Counted from the stretch's first letter, positions 10,726-22,503 are shown. The stretch is 64,000 bases of DNA from Erwinia tasmaniensis Et1/99 (GCF_000026185.1 NC_010694.1:1674001-1738000), one strand, 5' to 3'. The notes: generated from the letters alone by a model not told the origin. Made by a program: numbers and translations.

Positions 10726-11481
10726 ATGCGACAACTGGAAATATGCTGCTACGGAGTTGAATGTGCGGTCACGGCAGAACGTGCGGGTGCCGACCGTATC
10801 GAATTATGTTCTGCACCTGCGGAAGGCGGGTTGACTCCTTCGGCGGGCGCATTAGACAGCGCGCGCCGTCGGGTGAGTATCCCGGTTCACCCAATCGTGC
10901 GTCCAAGAGGAGGGGATTTTTGTTACAGCCCCAGTGAGTTTGAGCTGATGAAGTCCGATATTTCGTTTATCCGTGAGCAGGGATTTCCGGGACTGGTTAT
11001 TGGCCTGTTGGATGTTGACGGTCACGTTGACCAGCGGCGTATGCGCCAGGTGATGCAACTGAGCCAGGGGATGGACGTCACCTTTCATCGTGCATTCGAT
11101 CTGTGTCATAACCCGCTGCTTACGATGGCCCAGATTGCGGATTTAGGCGTGACGCGCATCCTGACGTCCGGCCAGCAGCAAAGTGCTGAAAGTGGCTTAC
11201 CTTTGATCAGGGAACTTATTCGCCAATCCAATGGCCCGATGATTATGGCCGGAGCGGGAGTCCGTTTAAGCAACCTGCAAAAGTTTATTGATGCCGGCGT
11301 GATGGAACTCCACAGTTCCGCAAGCCAGCGCGTTTCCTCAACCATGCGTTACCGCAAAGCGGGCGTTTCAATGTGTTCGGAAACTGAAGTCGACGAGTTC
11401 AGCCGTACCTGTGTCGATGCCGACGTGGTCGCCGCGATGAAAAACGTGCTGATGGCGGCTTCACCGGGACGCGTGGCATGA
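10726..11481 (+). CDS. cutC: CutC family protein
   Basis: CutC is a TIM-barrel protein first described in copper homeostasis; a direct copper role in E. coli is disputed. The 251-residue protein shows the conserved segments [55 protein letters not shown] and MAGAGVR. The start ATG has a strong GGAGG five bases upstream; an earlier in-frame ATG at 10708 adds six unconserved residues. It is divergent from the MalY-like gene with 87 bases between them. A strong terminator follows about 100 bases past the stop. Confidence 0.94.
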   Translation: MRQLEICCYGVECAVTAERAGADRIELCSAPAEGGLTPSAGALDSARRRVSIPVHPIVRPRGGDFCYSPSEFELMKSDISFIREQGFPGLVIGLLDVDGHVDQRRMRQVMQLSQGMDVTFHRAFDLCHNPLLTMAQIADLGVTRILTSGQQQSAESGLPLIRELIRQSNGPMIMAGAGVRLSNLQKFIDAGVMELHSSASQRVSSTMRYRKAGVSMCSETEVDEFSRTCVDADVVAAMKNVLMAASPGRVA

Positions 11482-11854
11482 CAGGTTGAGATGCCGTTGA
11501 CGTTTCCCCAGCGTCAAACGAGCAGCAGATTTTACCGCACAGCACGCCGAACCTTGACGTGATGTTTGCCAGTACCGGACCCCAGCACCTTTGCTGGGGT
11601 TTTTTTTGTCTATTGAGATAATGATATTGATCAGCAGGCTGATTGGCATGGCGACTTAGTTAACCAAGTGGTCAATCGGCGGTGCCTTATACCGCCGGGT
11701 ATCCGCTGTAAACTCGATAATAAACGGCAATTAAGACCTCTCAAAATACGGGTTTAGTTTTTTTGATGGTTTTTTTAATCGGGCAGGGGTAAAAGTCTTA
11801 AGCCGTTGAGAAGAGAGCCGGCGAGAAAATTAATATTAATACAGGGATTGTGTG
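11482..11854 (+). other. AT-rich gap before the repeat protein
   Basis: There is no gene here that I can support. The first 120 bases end in the intrinsic terminator at 11580-11607. From about 11610 the sequence becomes noticeably AT-richer than the flanking core genes. A small hairpin (GGCGGT / ACCGCC, 11679-11697) and several AT-rich -10-like stretches such as GATAATAA near 11717 precede the ribosome site AGGG at 11843-11846. No GGAACC-type hrp box was found upstream of the next gene. Confidence 0.45.
11580..11607 (+). terminator. Intrinsic terminator downstream of cutC
   Basis: The 8 bp perfect stem CCCCAGCA / TGCTGGGG has a four-base loop (CCTT) and is followed by eight T residues. It lies about 100 bases past the cutC stop. 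Either cutC has a long 3' UTR or the terminator ends a separate short transcript. Confidence 0.85.
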
Positions 11855-13069
11855 ATGCCAGAATTAGCCATTAATACAGGGAATAGACTCTTCGAGACCA
11901 GACGTGCTAATACCAGTGCGGAATTTCCTGGGACGTTAAACAATCAAGACAAAGCTATCATCAGGGAGATTGTTAGGGTAGCAAATGCACCTTCCACCTT
12001 TCAGGTAAACAAAAATGAAAAAATTGCCCCGCTAATTCAGTTAACTGTTGAGAGTTTAGTTGAGTCAAGCCATGCCCATATCAAAGAACATCAATTTTTA
12101 ATACAACAGGCGGCGGCTTACTCAGACCCCATACCAAAGCTGAAACCACTCGGGAATTATATTCACTCAACAACATTATGGCATGATCTAAAGAATATCT
12201 CGTTTGAACAGTACCCTGTTGCGGCTACCTGTATTGCCAGCGAACGGGCAAAATATCTTGAACCCACTAGTGATATCACACGCGATCATCAAATATTAGA
12301 TTCATCCATAATAGAACAGTTTGAGATGATCGCTATCGATAAAAATGTAGGAGATCGTGTCTTCATATTGGGTTCTCCTGTTCACGAAGCTCTTTCCCGC
12401 CATGGACTGTCGTCAGCTGGGGCCAGGGAAAAGCTGGAGATCCTTGCCGCAGAAGGGCCAGTACGGAATCTTGTTGCCACGGGTGACCTCAACGTTGAAG
12501 AAGCGATGTTGAAGTTTGGCATTGTGTCACACAAGGCGAGGGAAGTGCTGGAGAATATTGCTGCAAAAGGGGCGGCAGGGGACGTTGCAGGCAAGAGCTT
12601 CCTCCACATTGAAGATGTGATGTTGAAGTTTGGCATTGTGTCAACTGGGGCGAGGGAAGTGCTGGAGGTTCGTGTTGCAGAAGGAGCGGCAGCAGAATGC
12701 GTTAGCAAGGGGTGGAACCTTGAATCCATTAAGGCAGAGTTCGGAATTGTGTCAGAGAAGGCAGTGGTGAAGCTTGAGGAAGCATTCGTCAAAGACAGGC
12801 TGGTGCCCCTCATTAATAATGATTTTTCTGCTTCTGCCGCTCTGTTGAAATATGGCATTAAGTCCGATAGCGCAAGAGACCTTCTTGAAGCTGAAACGGG
12901 ACTAACGAGTGGAAAATATCGTGTTCTGAGAGGTGAGCCGTGGACTGAAGTGGTGAGAAAATGCGGGATCCGTGAAGATAGTTTAGCAGCGGATACGTTG
13001 AAAATCCTGGCTGATAAAGTGGCGAACGACCCGCATGAAATCACCAGACATCCTGTCTGGACTGGATGA
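11855..13069 (+). CDS. Unrecognised protein with six ~38-residue helical repeats
   Basis: I do not recognise this 404-residue protein. The N-terminal 170 residues are rich in Asn, Thr and Ser and show no signal peptide or membrane span. Residues 174 to about 395 form six tandem units starting near 174, 213, 251, 290, 326 and 363. Each has the pattern hydrophobic-x-A-x-x-KFGI-x-S-x-x-AR-x-x-LE followed by a variable stretch. KFGIVS occurs in units two and three, EFGIVS, KYGIKS and KCGIRE in units four to six, and the first is the divergent RHGLSS. The ATG at 11855 follows AGGG; a GTG one codon earlier is less likely. It is AT-rich compared with its neighbours and sits where E. coli has torYZ, which suggests acquisition. 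A secreted or effector-like role is only a guess. Confidence 0.75.
   Translation: MPELAINTGNRLFETRRANTSAEFPGTLNNQDKAIIREIVRVANAPSTFQVNKNEKIAPLIQLTVESLVESSHAHIKEHQFLIQQAAAYSDPIPKLKPLGNYIHSTTLWHDLKNISFEQYPVAATCIASERAKYLEPTSDITRDHQILDSSIIEQFEMIAIDKNVGDRVFILGSPVHEALSRHGLSSAGAREKLEILAAEGPVRNLVATGDLNVEEAMLKFGIVSHKAREVLENIAAKGAAGDVAGKSFLHIEDVMLKFGIVSTGAREVLEVRVAEGAAAECVSKGWNLESIKAEFGIVSEKAVVKLEEAFVKDRLVPLINNDFSASAALLKYGIKSDSARDLLEAETGLTSGKYRVLRGEPWTEVVRKCGIREDSLAADTLKILADKVANDPHEITRHPVWTG
12505..12667 (+). repeat. Near-identical DNA repeat pair inside the repeat gene
   Basis: A 25-base block (GATGTTGAAGTTTGG and onward) at 12505-12529 recurs exactly at 12619-12643. A second 19-base block at 12535-12553 recurs at 12649-12667. 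The period is 114 bases, that is 38 codons. Identity at synonymous positions suggests recent duplication or gene conversion of one repeat unit. Confidence 0.9.
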
Positions 13070-13135
13070 TAGCCGGGCCGAACGTCCTTACATTCGGCCC
13101 GGAGGATTGAGGTCAATACTTAGCATGGCGGGCTA

Positions 13136-15322
<2,187 letters not shown>

Positions 15323-15408
15323 GCCATACCCCATCATGTAAGAAATATCCTGCTGACAGGGTAGCTAACAATTGTCAGGCTGTCGCCTTACATCCTGACA
15401 GGATAATT

Positions 15409-16233
15409 TCAAAACAATCTTTCCTGCTGCGGCCAGTCGGGCGCTTCACCCAGTTGTGGCAGCACTCGCTGTAGTTCGGGCCACAGGTGGCGTACCAGAT
15501 CCGGCGCGAAGCCAACGTCCGGGGTGTGAATAAATAACCACGGCTGGCCCGCACGACTCCATTGCGGTAAACGATCCAGCCAGGATTGGAACCAGCGCAA
15601 ATTGGCCTGTGCATCATCCCCGCCGATAAACCGGATCATCGGCGCATCAGACGTCATGACCGCGTGCACCGGTAGCTTTGGCTTTTTACGCTGGGCTTCA
15701 ATGATGGCCGCGCTGGATGGCATGGCGCTGTGAACGCCACGCGTATCGAGGATAACCCGGTTGACGTTACGCTGGTGCAGCCCGCGGTTGAGCGCGCGCT
15801 CCGCCTCGCCTTTGGCAAAAAATTCAGGATGCCGTACCTCAACGCCATAGCGAAACTGCCGGGGCAGCGCGTCCAGAAACGCCCAAAGAGCGGGCAGGTC
15901 TGAAGGTGAAAAGGCGGAGGGAAGCTGTAGCCAGTACTGGCCGATGCGGTCTGCCAGCGGGTCCAGCAGGCTGAAAAATTCCGCACAGAGGTCGCCACAC
16001 TGACGCAGCGCGGCCTGGTGACTGATGGTGGCGGGAAATTTGAAGCAGAAACGAAACTCGTCGTGCGTCATTGAACGCCAGCGCTGCACCACCTCAGGTT
16101 TCGGCAGAGCGTAAAGCGTGGTGTTGCCTTCAACACAGTTAAAGTGGCGCGCATAATCTTCCAGGGTCGTCATCCCCAGCTTCTTCCATTGCGGGTGCTG
16201 CCACTGCGGCAGGCCGAGGTAAAACGGCATCAT
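15409..16233 (-). CDS. yecE: DUF72 family protein YecE
   Basis: YecE belongs to the DUF72 TIM-barrel family, whose biochemical role is not established. The 274-residue protein contains the highly conserved FNCVEGNTTLYALPKPEVV near 33-50, FCFKFPATISHQAA near 68, RIGQYWLQLP near 100, YGVEVRHPEFF near 138 and LFIHTPD near 245. The start at 16233 (MMPFYLGLPQW) follows AGGA at normal spacing. An upstream in-frame ATG at 16311 would add 26 residues with no conservation. Its neighbours yecN and yecD lie on the same strand. Confidence 0.92.
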   Translation of the reverse strand: MMPFYLGLPQWQHPQWKKLGMTTLEDYARHFNCVEGNTTLYALPKPEVVQRWRSMTHDEFRFCFKFPATISHQAALRQCGDLCAEFFSLLDPLADRIGQYWLQLPSAFSPSDLPALWAFLDALPRQFRYGVEVRHPEFFAKGEAERALNRGLHQRNVNRVILDTRGVHSAMPSSAAIIEAQRKKPKLPVHAVMTSDAPMIRFIGGDDAQANLRWFQSWLDRLPQWSRAGQPWLFIHTPDVGFAPDLVRHLWPELQRVLPQLGEAPDWPQQERLF

Positions 16234-16338
16234 AACGTTTCCTGTTAAGAGTGCTTGCCGCCGAATGTAACGTTTCCGGCGACGGTAGCGCAAGAAAGCA
16301 TGAGGGGGCATCGCTGCATTGCGCCAACCGGCAGCGGA

Positions 16339-16905
16339 TCACAGGGCGGCTATCACCTCATCACATTGGCGAACGCGGGCGATACGCGGGAAGATCCAGT
16401 TTACGCTGGCTTCATGCTGCTCGCGGCTGGCCGTGCTGCACATATCTTCGGCGACGATCAGATTAAAGCCCAGTTCCCAGGCATTACGCGCCGTGGATTC
16501 GACGCCCATGTTGGTGGCGATGCCGCCCAGCACCAGCGTGTCGACGCCGCGACGCCGCAGCTGCAGTTCCAGGTCGGTGCCGTAAAAAGCCCCCCACTGG
16601 CGTTTGGTCACGTTGATATCACCAGGCTGCACGCCTAAAGCGGCAGGAAAGTTCCACCAGTTTTCCGGCAGCGCCGCGCCGCCGTGCGCGGCATCAACCG
16701 GCTGCCGCAGCGCGTCAGTAAAATCGGGCGACCAGCCAACGCGCACCAGCACTACCGTTGACTGCGCTTCGCGAAACCGTTCCGCCAGCTTCGCGGAGCG
16801 TGTTATCACGTCATAGGCGTTGTGAGGGGCCTGGGCAAACGGCAGGATCCCTTCCTGCAGGTCAATCAGCACCAGCGCGGTGGTTTTGGGGTTCAGTTTC
16901 AACAT
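16339..16905 (-). CDS. yecD: Isochorismatase-family hydrolase YecD (nucleophile Cys replaced)
   Basis: This is a cysteine-hydrolase-superfamily protein of unknown substrate. The 188-residue length equals that of E. coli YecD. The Asp of [10 protein letters not shown] (near 16) and the Lys of [11 protein letters not shown] (near 110) are present. In the third catalytic position, where active members have Cys in a T-x-x-C-V-x-x-TAR motif, this protein has [10 protein letters not shown]: Gly replaces the nucleophile. The same substitution occurs in the E. coli protein as I remember it, so it is a family trait rather than local decay. Confidence 0.92.
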   Translation of the reverse strand: MLKLNPKTTALVLIDLQEGILPFAQAPHNAYDVITRSAKLAERFREAQSTVVLVRVGWSPDFTDALRQPVDAAHGGAALPENWWNFPAALGVQPGDINVTKRQWGAFYGTDLELQLRRRGVDTLVLGGIATNMGVESTARNAWELGFNLIVAEDMCSTASREQHEASVNWIFPRIARVRQCDEVIAAL

Positions 16906-17217
16906 AACTCTCTCTGATCGGGTAGCGAAAAAAGGTAAGAATACAAAGCAAAAGTTCCTTGTTACGATGAAATTAATGTTGTTAAAGCGACGAGTTGTGT
17001 TAGCGGGTATGTCATGCGGCTGCGGTTTTGTTAATCAGTTGACGGCAATGCGGTGATCCCGGATGTTTTTCTGGCGTTTTCCCACGCGGACAACACTTAT
17101 CCTGTGAGCCGTTTTCCATTATAATGAACGCCATTTTTCGCGGCAGCAGCGCCACTCAGAGCCGGATATTGATTAAACATGCCGTGCCAGCAGCGCTGAA
17201 GTTAAAAGGATATCGTT
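16906..17217. other. yecD-aspS divergent intergenic region
   Basis: These 312 bases carry no gene that I can support. The right part holds the aspS promoter (17097-17125) and a leader of about 85 bases ending in the ribosome site AAAGGA. The left part must contain the yecD promoter but shows no clear consensus. Confidence 0.5.
17097..17125 (+). promoter_or_regulatory. Predicted sigma-70 promoter of aspS
   Basis: A perfect -10 TATAAT at 17120-17125 lies 17 bases downstream of a weak -35 TTATCC at 17097-17102. Transcription would begin near 17132, giving a leader of about 85 bases before aspS. Confidence 0.5.
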
Positions 17218-19005
17218 ATGCGTACCGAGTATTGTGGACAGATCAACCTGTCTCATGTAGGCCAGCAAGTGACATTGTGCGGTTGGGTTAACCGCCGCCG
17301 CGACCTCGGCAGCCTGATCTTTATTGATATGCGTGACCGTGAAGGTATCGTACAGGTGTTCTTCGACCCGGACCGCCAGGAAGCTTTCACGCTGGCTTCT
17401 GAACTGCGTAACGAGTTTTGCATTCAGATCGTTGGCACCGTGCGTGCACGCGACGAAAAAAATAAAAATGGCGACATGGCGACCGGTGAAATCGAAATTT
17501 TCGCCACCGAGCTGACCATCATCAACCGCTCTGAACCGCTGCCGCTGGATTCGAACCACATTAACAGTGAAGAAGCGCGGCTGAAATATCGCTATCTGGA
17601 TCTGCGCCGTCCTGATATGGCGAACCGCCTGAAAACCCGTGCCAAAATTACCAGCTTCGTGCGGCGTTTTATGGACGATCAAGGTTTCCTCGACATTGAA
17701 ACGCCGATGCTGACCAAAGCCACGCCGGAAGGCGCTCGTGACTATCTGGTACCAAGCCGCGTGCATAAAGGGAAGTTCTATGCACTGCCGCAGTCGCCAC
17801 AGCTGTTTAAACAGCTGCTGATGATGTCGGGCTTCGATCGTTACTACCAGATTGTCAAATGTTTCCGTGATGAAGATCTGCGCGCCGATCGCCAGCCTGA
17901 ATTTACCCAGATCGACGTGGAAACGTCATTTATGACCGCCCCGCAGGTGCGCGAAGTGATGGAGCGTCTGGTGCGCGAACTGTGGCAGGACGTCAAGTCG
18001 GTGGATCTCGGCGCATTCCCGAGCATGACTTTCGCCGAAGCGATGCGCCGTTATGGTTCGGATAAGCCGGACTTGCGCAATCCGATGGAGCTGGTGGATG
18101 TTGCCGACCTGCTGAAGAACGTTGAGTTTAAGGTGTTCTCCGGCCCGGCTAACGACGTGAAAGGGCGCGTGGCGGCGCTGCGGGTTCCGGGTGGGGCAGC
18201 ACTTAGCCGTAAACAAATTGACGATTACGCCAAGTTTATTGAGACCTACGGTGCGAAAGGCCTGGCTTACATCAAGGTTAACGAACGTGCTAAGGGCATT
18301 GAGGGGATCACCAGTCCGGTGGCGAAATTCCTCAATGCAGAGATCGTTGAATCCATTCTACAGCGTACCGCAGCGGCCGATGGCGATCTGATCTTCTTCG
18401 GTGCCGACAGTGCGAAAGTGGTGGCCGATGCGCTGGGCGCGCTGCGCCTCAAGCTGGGGCGCGATCTGAACATCACCAACGGATCCGTCTGGGCTCCGCT
18501 GTGGGTGCTGGACTTCCCGATGTTTGAAGATGATGGTGAAGACGGGCTGACCGCCATGCACCATCCGTTTACCGCGCCAAAAGAGATGTCGCCAGAACAG
18601 TTGAAAAACGCGCCCGAAACGGCCATTGCCAACGCTTACGATATGGTGATCAACGGTTATGAGGTGGGCGGCGGCTCAGTGCGTATTCACAACGGTCAGA
18701 TGCAGCAGACGGTGTTCGGCATTCTCGGCATTACCGAGCAGGAGCAGCGAGAAAAGTTTGGCTTCCTGCTGGACGCGCTGAAATTTGGCACGCCTCCGCA
18801 CGCCGGCCTCGCCTTCGGCCTTGACAGGCTGGTGATGCTGCTGACCGGAACGGATAATATCCGCGACGTGATCGCCTTCCCTAAAACCACCGCTGCGGCC
18901 TGTCTGATGACGGAAGCGCCGAACTTCGCTAATCCGGCGTCGCTCACCGAGTTAGGTATCGAGGTGGTGAAAAAGGCTAAAGATCGTCCGTCAGAGAATG
19001 ATTAA
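17218..19005 (+). CDS. aspS: Aspartyl-tRNA synthetase
   Basis: AspS charges tRNA-Asp. The 595-residue class IIb enzyme has an N-terminal OB-fold anticodon-binding domain (1-110, [20 protein letters not shown]). Motif 2 follows ([16 protein letters not shown] near 217-232), then the bacterial GAD insertion (about 285-410). Motif 3 is [13 protein letters not shown] near 531-543. AAGGA precedes the ATG. The last base of its stop is the first base of the nudB start (TAATG), so nudB is co-transcribed and coupled. Confidence 0.97.
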   Translation: MRTEYCGQINLSHVGQQVTLCGWVNRRRDLGSLIFIDMRDREGIVQVFFDPDRQEAFTLASELRNEFCIQIVGTVRARDEKNKNGDMATGEIEIFATELTIINRSEPLPLDSNHINSEEARLKYRYLDLRRPDMANRLKTRAKITSFVRRFMDDQGFLDIETPMLTKATPEGARDYLVPSRVHKGKFYALPQSPQLFKQLLMMSGFDRYYQIVKCFRDEDLRADRQPEFTQIDVETSFMTAPQVREVMERLVRELWQDVKSVDLGAFPSMTFAEAMRRYGSDKPDLRNPMELVDVADLLKNVEFKVFSGPANDVKGRVAALRVPGGAALSRKQIDDYAKFIETYGAKGLAYIKVNERAKGIEGITSPVAKFLNAEIVESILQRTAAADGDLIFFGADSAKVVADALGALRLKLGRDLNITNGSVWAPLWVLDFPMFEDDGEDGLTAMHHPFTAPKEMSPEQLKNAPETAIANAYDMVINGYEVGGGSVRIHNGQMQQTVFGILGITEQEQREKFGFLLDALKFGTPPHAGLAFGLDRLVMLLTGTDNIRDVIAFPKTTAAACLMTEAPNFANPASLTELGIEVVKKAKDRPSEND

Positions 19006-19439
19006 TGGCCTTTAAGCACCCGGTTTCGGTTCTGGTCGTGATATATGCTCGCGACACCGGGCGGGTGCTGATGTTGCAGCGGCGTGACGATGTGGCTTTC
19101 TGGCAGTCGGTAACCGGCAGCCTGGAGCCGGGCGAAAGCCCGGCACAAACGGCCCGGCGCGAAGTGCAGGAAGAGACGGGGATTGACGTTGAGGGTGAGA
19201 GGCTGACGATCGTCGACTGCCAGCACCACATCGAATTTGAGATTTTTATGCACTTTCGCCATCGCTACGCGCCGGGCACCACCCATAATCGGGAACACTG
19301 GTTCACCCTGGCGTTGGCGAACGAACGAAATATCACCTTGAGTGAGCATCTGGCCTTTCGGTGGCTTGCGCCATCGGCCGCGGCTGCGCTCACCAAGTCC
19401 TGGAGTAATCGCCAGGCAATTGAAGAATTTGTCAGTTAA
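19005..19439 (+). CDS. nudB: Dihydroneopterin triphosphate pyrophosphatase NudB
   Basis: NudB is a Nudix hydrolase that removes pyrophosphate from dihydroneopterin triphosphate in folate synthesis. The 144-residue protein has a textbook Nudix box, GSLEPGESPAQTARREVQEE followed by TGI at about residues 38-60. The ATG overlaps the aspS stop. The C-terminal FRWLAPSAAAALTKSWSN is characteristic. Its folate role links it functionally to pabB at the far end of this window, although the two are not in one operon. Confidence 0.93.
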   Translation: MAFKHPVSVLVVIYARDTGRVLMLQRRDDVAFWQSVTGSLEPGESPAQTARREVQEETGIDVEGERLTIVDCQHHIEFEIFMHFRHRYAPGTTHNREHWFTLALANERNITLSEHLAFRWLAPSAAAALTKSWSNRQAIEEFVS

Positions 19440-19508
19440 TTTGGTTTATTTTTTCACTTAGCCAGCAAGATAGTCTGTGCAACAGGTAATACGGAGAGAA
19501 TATTTAAC

Positions 19509-20252
19509 ATGGCGGGACATAGTAAATGGGCAAATACCAAGCACCGTAAGGCGGCTCAGGATGCCAAACGCGGTAAAATCTTCACCAAAGTTATCCGTGA
19601 ACTGGTGACCGCTGCCAAACTGGGCGGTGGGGATGCCGGCTCAAACCCACGTCTGCGTGCGGCAATGGACAAAGCGCTGGCAAACAACATGACGCGTGAC
19701 ACCATGAACCGCGCTATCGCACGCGGTGTTGGCGGCGATGATGATTCCAATATGGAAACTATCATCTACGAAGGCTACGGCCCGGGCGGCACCGCCGTTA
19801 TGGTTGAATGCCTGAGTGACAACCGCAACCGTACCGTTTCTGAAGTGCGTCATGCTTTCACCAAAACCGGTGGTAACCTCGGCACTGACGGATCTGTGGC
19901 CTACCTCTTCACCAAAAAGGGCGTGATCTCATACGCACCCGGCCTGGATGAAGACGCGGTGATGGATGCGGCGCTGGAAGCGGGCGCTGACGACGTGATG
20001 ACCTATGACGACGGCGCGATAGACGTGTTTACCGCCTGGGAAAACATGGGCGCGGTGAAGGATGTGCTGGATGCAGCCGGACTTCAGGCAGACAGTGCTG
20101 AAGTGACGATGATCCCATCGACGAAAGCCGACATGGATGCAGAGACCGCGCCGAAACTGCTGCGTCTTATCGATATGCTGGAAGATTGCGACGACGTACA
20201 GGAAGTTTACCATAACGGTGAAATTTCTGACGAGGTGGCGGAGACGCTGTGA
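19509..20252 (+). CDS. yebC: YebC/PmpR-family DNA-binding transcriptional regulator
   Basis: The YebC/TACO1 family includes DNA-binding regulators such as PmpR, and recent work also links members to translation of difficult sequences. The exact function of this copy is not shown by sequence. The 247-residue protein begins [20 protein letters not shown] and contains the invariant [12 protein letters not shown] near 96 and [18 protein letters not shown] near 117-134. The usual three-domain length is kept. It lies between nudB and ruvC, as in most gammaproteobacteria. Confidence 0.95.
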   Translation: MAGHSKWANTKHRKAAQDAKRGKIFTKVIRELVTAAKLGGGDAGSNPRLRAAMDKALANNMTRDTMNRAIARGVGGDDDSNMETIIYEGYGPGGTAVMVECLSDNRNRTVSEVRHAFTKTGGNLGTDGSVAYLFTKKGVISYAPGLDEDAVMDAALEAGADDVMTYDDGAIDVFTAWENMGAVKDVLDAAGLQADSAEVTMIPSTKADMDAETAPKLLRLIDMLEDCDDVQEVYHNGEISDEVAETL

Positions 20253-20283
20253 GGTTTAGCCGTTCGCCTGCCGGGAGTGCAGA

Positions 20284-20805
20284 ATGGCAATAATTCTGGG
20301 GATTGACCCCGGTTCGCGCATCACCGGCTATGGCGTGATACGCCAGACGGGGCGGCAGTTAACTTATCTGGGCAGCGGCTGTATCCGCACCAGCGTCACC
20401 GACCTGCCGTCCCGCCTCAAGCTGATTTATGCCGGAGTGAGTGAAATTATCACCCAGTTTCAGCCGGAATATTTTGCGATTGAGCAGGTATTTATGGCGA
20501 AAAATGCCGATTCGGCGCTTAAGCTCGGGCAGGCGCGCGGCGCGGCCATCGTCGCCGCGGTGAATCAGGATCTGCCGGTATTTGAGTATGCGGCACGTCA
20601 GGTAAAGCAGACCGTGGTCGGGATTGGCAGCGCCGAGAAAAGCCAGGTGCAGCATATGGTGCGCACCTTGCTTAAACTGCCCGCCAACCCGCAGGCGGAT
20701 GCGGCGGATGCGCTGGCCATTGCCATTACCCATTGCCACCTGAGCCAGAACGTCACCCGCCTGGGTGAGGGTAATCTCAACCTCGCACGCGGCCGTCTGC
20801 GTTAA
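20284..20805 (+). CDS. ruvC: Holliday junction endonuclease RuvC
   Basis: RuvC resolves Holliday junctions by paired nicks in concert with RuvAB. The 173-residue RNase H-fold protein shows the first catalytic Asp in [13 protein letters not shown] (residue 7) and the Glu of FAIEQVF near 66. The acidic pair lies in [13 protein letters not shown] near 138-141. It follows yebC by 31 bases. Its stop codon lies inside the palindrome that also holds the LexA site for ruvA, so ruvC itself is probably outside the SOS unit, as in E. coli. Confidence 0.97.
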   Translation: MAIILGIDPGSRITGYGVIRQTGRQLTYLGSGCIRTSVTDLPSRLKLIYAGVSEIITQFQPEYFAIEQVFMAKNADSALKLGQARGAAIVAAVNQDLPVFEYAARQVKQTVVGIGSAEKSQVQHMVRTLLKLPANPQADAADALAIAITHCHLSQNVTRLGEGNLNLARGRLR

Positions 20806-20831
20806 AAGCTGGATATCTATCCAGCTTTTTT
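20804..20831 (+). terminator. Terminator-like palindrome between ruvC and ruvA (overlaps LexA site)
   Basis: The perfect 12 bp inverted repeat AAAAGCTGGATA / TATCCAGCTTTT spans 20804-20829 with a two-base centre and is followed by further T residues to 20831. It would fold as an intrinsic terminator for the transcript carrying ruvC. The same bases contain the LexA operator. Confidence 0.65.
20809..20824. promoter_or_regulatory. LexA (SOS) operator of ruvAB
   Basis: CTGGATATCTATCCAG fits the LexA consensus CTG-N10-CAG and, as I recall, is the same core as the E. coli ruvA SOS box. A TATAAA -10-like element lies just downstream at 20837-20842, so LexA would block the ruvAB promoter until DNA damage. 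Confidence 0.88.
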
Positions 20832-20875
20832 TATGCTATAAACTCCCTCAATACCGTTATCTGAAGGAAGCTATT

Positions 20876-21490
20876 GTGATAGGTCGTCTTAGAGGCATTA
20901 TCCTGGAAAAACAGCCGCCGGTCGTGTTGATCGAAGCCAGCGGCGTCGGTTATGAGGTGCAGATGCCAATGACCTGTTTTTATGAGCTTCCTGATATTCA
21001 GCACGAAGCCATCATCTTCACCCATTTCGTGGTGCGTGAGGATGCCCAGCTGCTGTTCGGCTTCAACAGCAAGCCGGAACGCGCGCTGTTCCGCGAACTG
21101 ATTAAGGTTAACGGCGTGGGTCCGAAGCTGGCGCTGGCTATCCTTTCCGGCATGTCGGCACAGCAGTTTGTCACCGCCGTCGAGCGTGAAGAAATTGCCG
21201 CACTGGTGAAACTGCCGGGCGTCGGTAAAAAAACCGCCGAGCGTCTGGTGGTCGAAATGAAAGACCGCTTCAAGGGAATGCATGGCGATCTGTTTGCCAG
21301 CGATGCACCGTTCGCGCTGACCAGCGAAATGCCTAAAGAGACGGCCAACGATGCCGAGGGTGAGGCCGTAGCGGCGCTGACCGCGCTGGGCTACAAGCCC
21401 CAGGAGGCCAGCAGAATGATCGTTAAGGTGGGTAAACCGGATGCTGACTGCGAAACATTAATTCGTGAAGCCCTGCGCGCCGCAATTTGA
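20876..21490 (+). CDS. ruvA: Holliday junction branch migration protein RuvA
   Basis: RuvA binds four-way junctions as tetramers and loads the RuvB motor. The start is GTG at 20876: [12 protein letters not shown] matches the family exactly and GAAGGAAG lies upstream. The 204-residue protein has the OB-fold domain I (1-64), then domain II with helix-hairpin-helix motifs ([12 protein letters not shown] near 80, [12 protein letters not shown] near 115). The flexible linker and domain III (about 155-204) that touches RuvB follow. ruvB starts eight bases after its stop. Confidence 0.96.
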   Translation: MIGRLRGIILEKQPPVVLIEASGVGYEVQMPMTCFYELPDIQHEAIIFTHFVVREDAQLLFGFNSKPERALFRELIKVNGVGPKLALAILSGMSAQQFVTAVEREEIAALVKLPGVGKKTAERLVVEMKDRFKGMHGDLFASDAPFALTSEMPKETANDAEGEAVAALTALGYKPQEASRMIVKVGKPDADCETLIREALRAAI

Positions 21491-21498
21491 GGTAGAGC

Positions 21499-22503
21499 AT
21501 GATAGAAGCCGATCGCCTGGTCTCCGCCGGGGTTATCAGCGAAGAGGAAGTCATTGACCGCGCCATTCGCCCCAAAATGCTGGCAGAGTATGTCGGTCAG
21601 CCGGTGGTGCGCGAACAGATGGAAATCTTCATTAAAGCCGCCATGATGCGCGGCGATGCGCTCGATCACCTGCTAATTTTCGGCCCTCCCGGTTTGGGAA
21701 AAACCACGCTGGCGAATATCGTTGCCAACGAGATGGGCGTCAATCTGCGCACCACTTCCGGGCCGGTGCTGGAGAAGGCTGGCGATCTTGCCGCGTTACT
21801 GACGAACCTTGAACCGCACGATGTGCTGTTTATTGATGAGATCCACCGCCTGTCGCCCGTGGTCGAGGAGGTGCTCTATCCGGCGATGGAAGATTATCAG
21901 CTGGATATCATGATCGGCGAAGGGCCGGCAGCGCGCTCAATCAAGCTCGATCTGCCGCCGTTTACCCTGATCGGTGCGACCACGCGAGCCGGTTCACTCA
22001 CGTCGCCGCTGCGCGACCGTTTTGGCATCGTGCAGCGTCTGGAATTCTATCGCGTTGAGGACTTGCAGCATATCGTCGGGCGTAGCGCCGCCTGCCTCGG
22101 CCTGCCGCTTAGCGATGAAGGTGCCCTTGAAATCGCCCGCCGTGCGCGCGGTACGCCGCGTATCGCCAATCGGCTGTTGCGCCGCGTGCGTGACTTTGCC
22201 GAAGTGCGGGCGGGCGGAGAGATGAGTGGTGACGTGGCGTCGAGAGCGCTGGATATGCTCAGCGTCGATTCCGAAGGCTTTGACTATATGGACCGCAAAC
22301 TGCTGCTGGCCATTATCGATAAATTTACGGGCGGGCCGGTCGGGCTGGATAACCTGGCGGCGGCGATTGGTGAAGAGCGCGAAACCATCGAGGACGTGCT
22401 GGAACCTTATCTGATCCAACAGGGATTTATTCAGCGTACGCCACGCGGTCGTATGGCGACTCAACATGCTTATAAGCACTTTGGTATCACGCGGGAAGGG
22501 TAA
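21499..22503 (+). CDS. ruvB: Holliday junction branch migration helicase RuvB
   Basis: RuvB is the hexameric AAA+ ATPase that drives branch migration. The 334-residue protein has Walker [13 protein letters not shown] near 62, Walker [10 protein letters not shown] near 110, sensor 1 LIGATTRAG near 155 and the arginine finger in LRDRFGI near 170. The C-terminal winged helix includes RTPRGRMAT. It is the second gene of the SOS-regulated ruvAB unit. A GC-rich hairpin follows the stop. Confidence 0.97.
   Translation: MIEADRLVSAGVISEEEVIDRAIRPKMLAEYVGQPVVREQMEIFIKAAMMRGDALDHLLIFGPPGLGKTTLANIVANEMGVNLRTTSGPVLEKAGDLAALLTNLEPHDVLFIDEIHRLSPVVEEVLYPAMEDYQLDIMIGEGPAARSIKLDLPPFTLIGATTRAGSLTSPLRDRFGIVQRLEFYRVEDLQHIVGRSAACLGLPLSDEGALEIARRARGTPRIANRLLRRVRDFAEVRAGGEMSGDVASRALDMLSVDSEGFDYMDRKLLLAIIDKFTGGPVGLDNLAAAIGEERETIEDVLEPYLIQQGFIQRTPRGRMATQHAYKHFGITREG

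Noticed and set aside
11650..11854. Search for an hrp box (GGAACC with a CCAC partner) before the repeat protein
   Set aside because: No GGAACC-like element was found, so a HrpL-controlled effector assignment is not supported.
12382..13116. Long open frame antisense to the repeat-protein gene (244 codons)
   Set aside because: It is a mirror of the repetitive coding sequence, has low-complexity Ser/Ala/Pro content and no ribosome site; the plus-strand frame has the coherent repeat structure.
15342..15404. Repeated ATCCTG...CAGG motifs between yecN and yecE as LexA sites
   Set aside because: The spacing between CTG and CAG does not fit CTG-N10-CAG, and neither gene is a known SOS gene.
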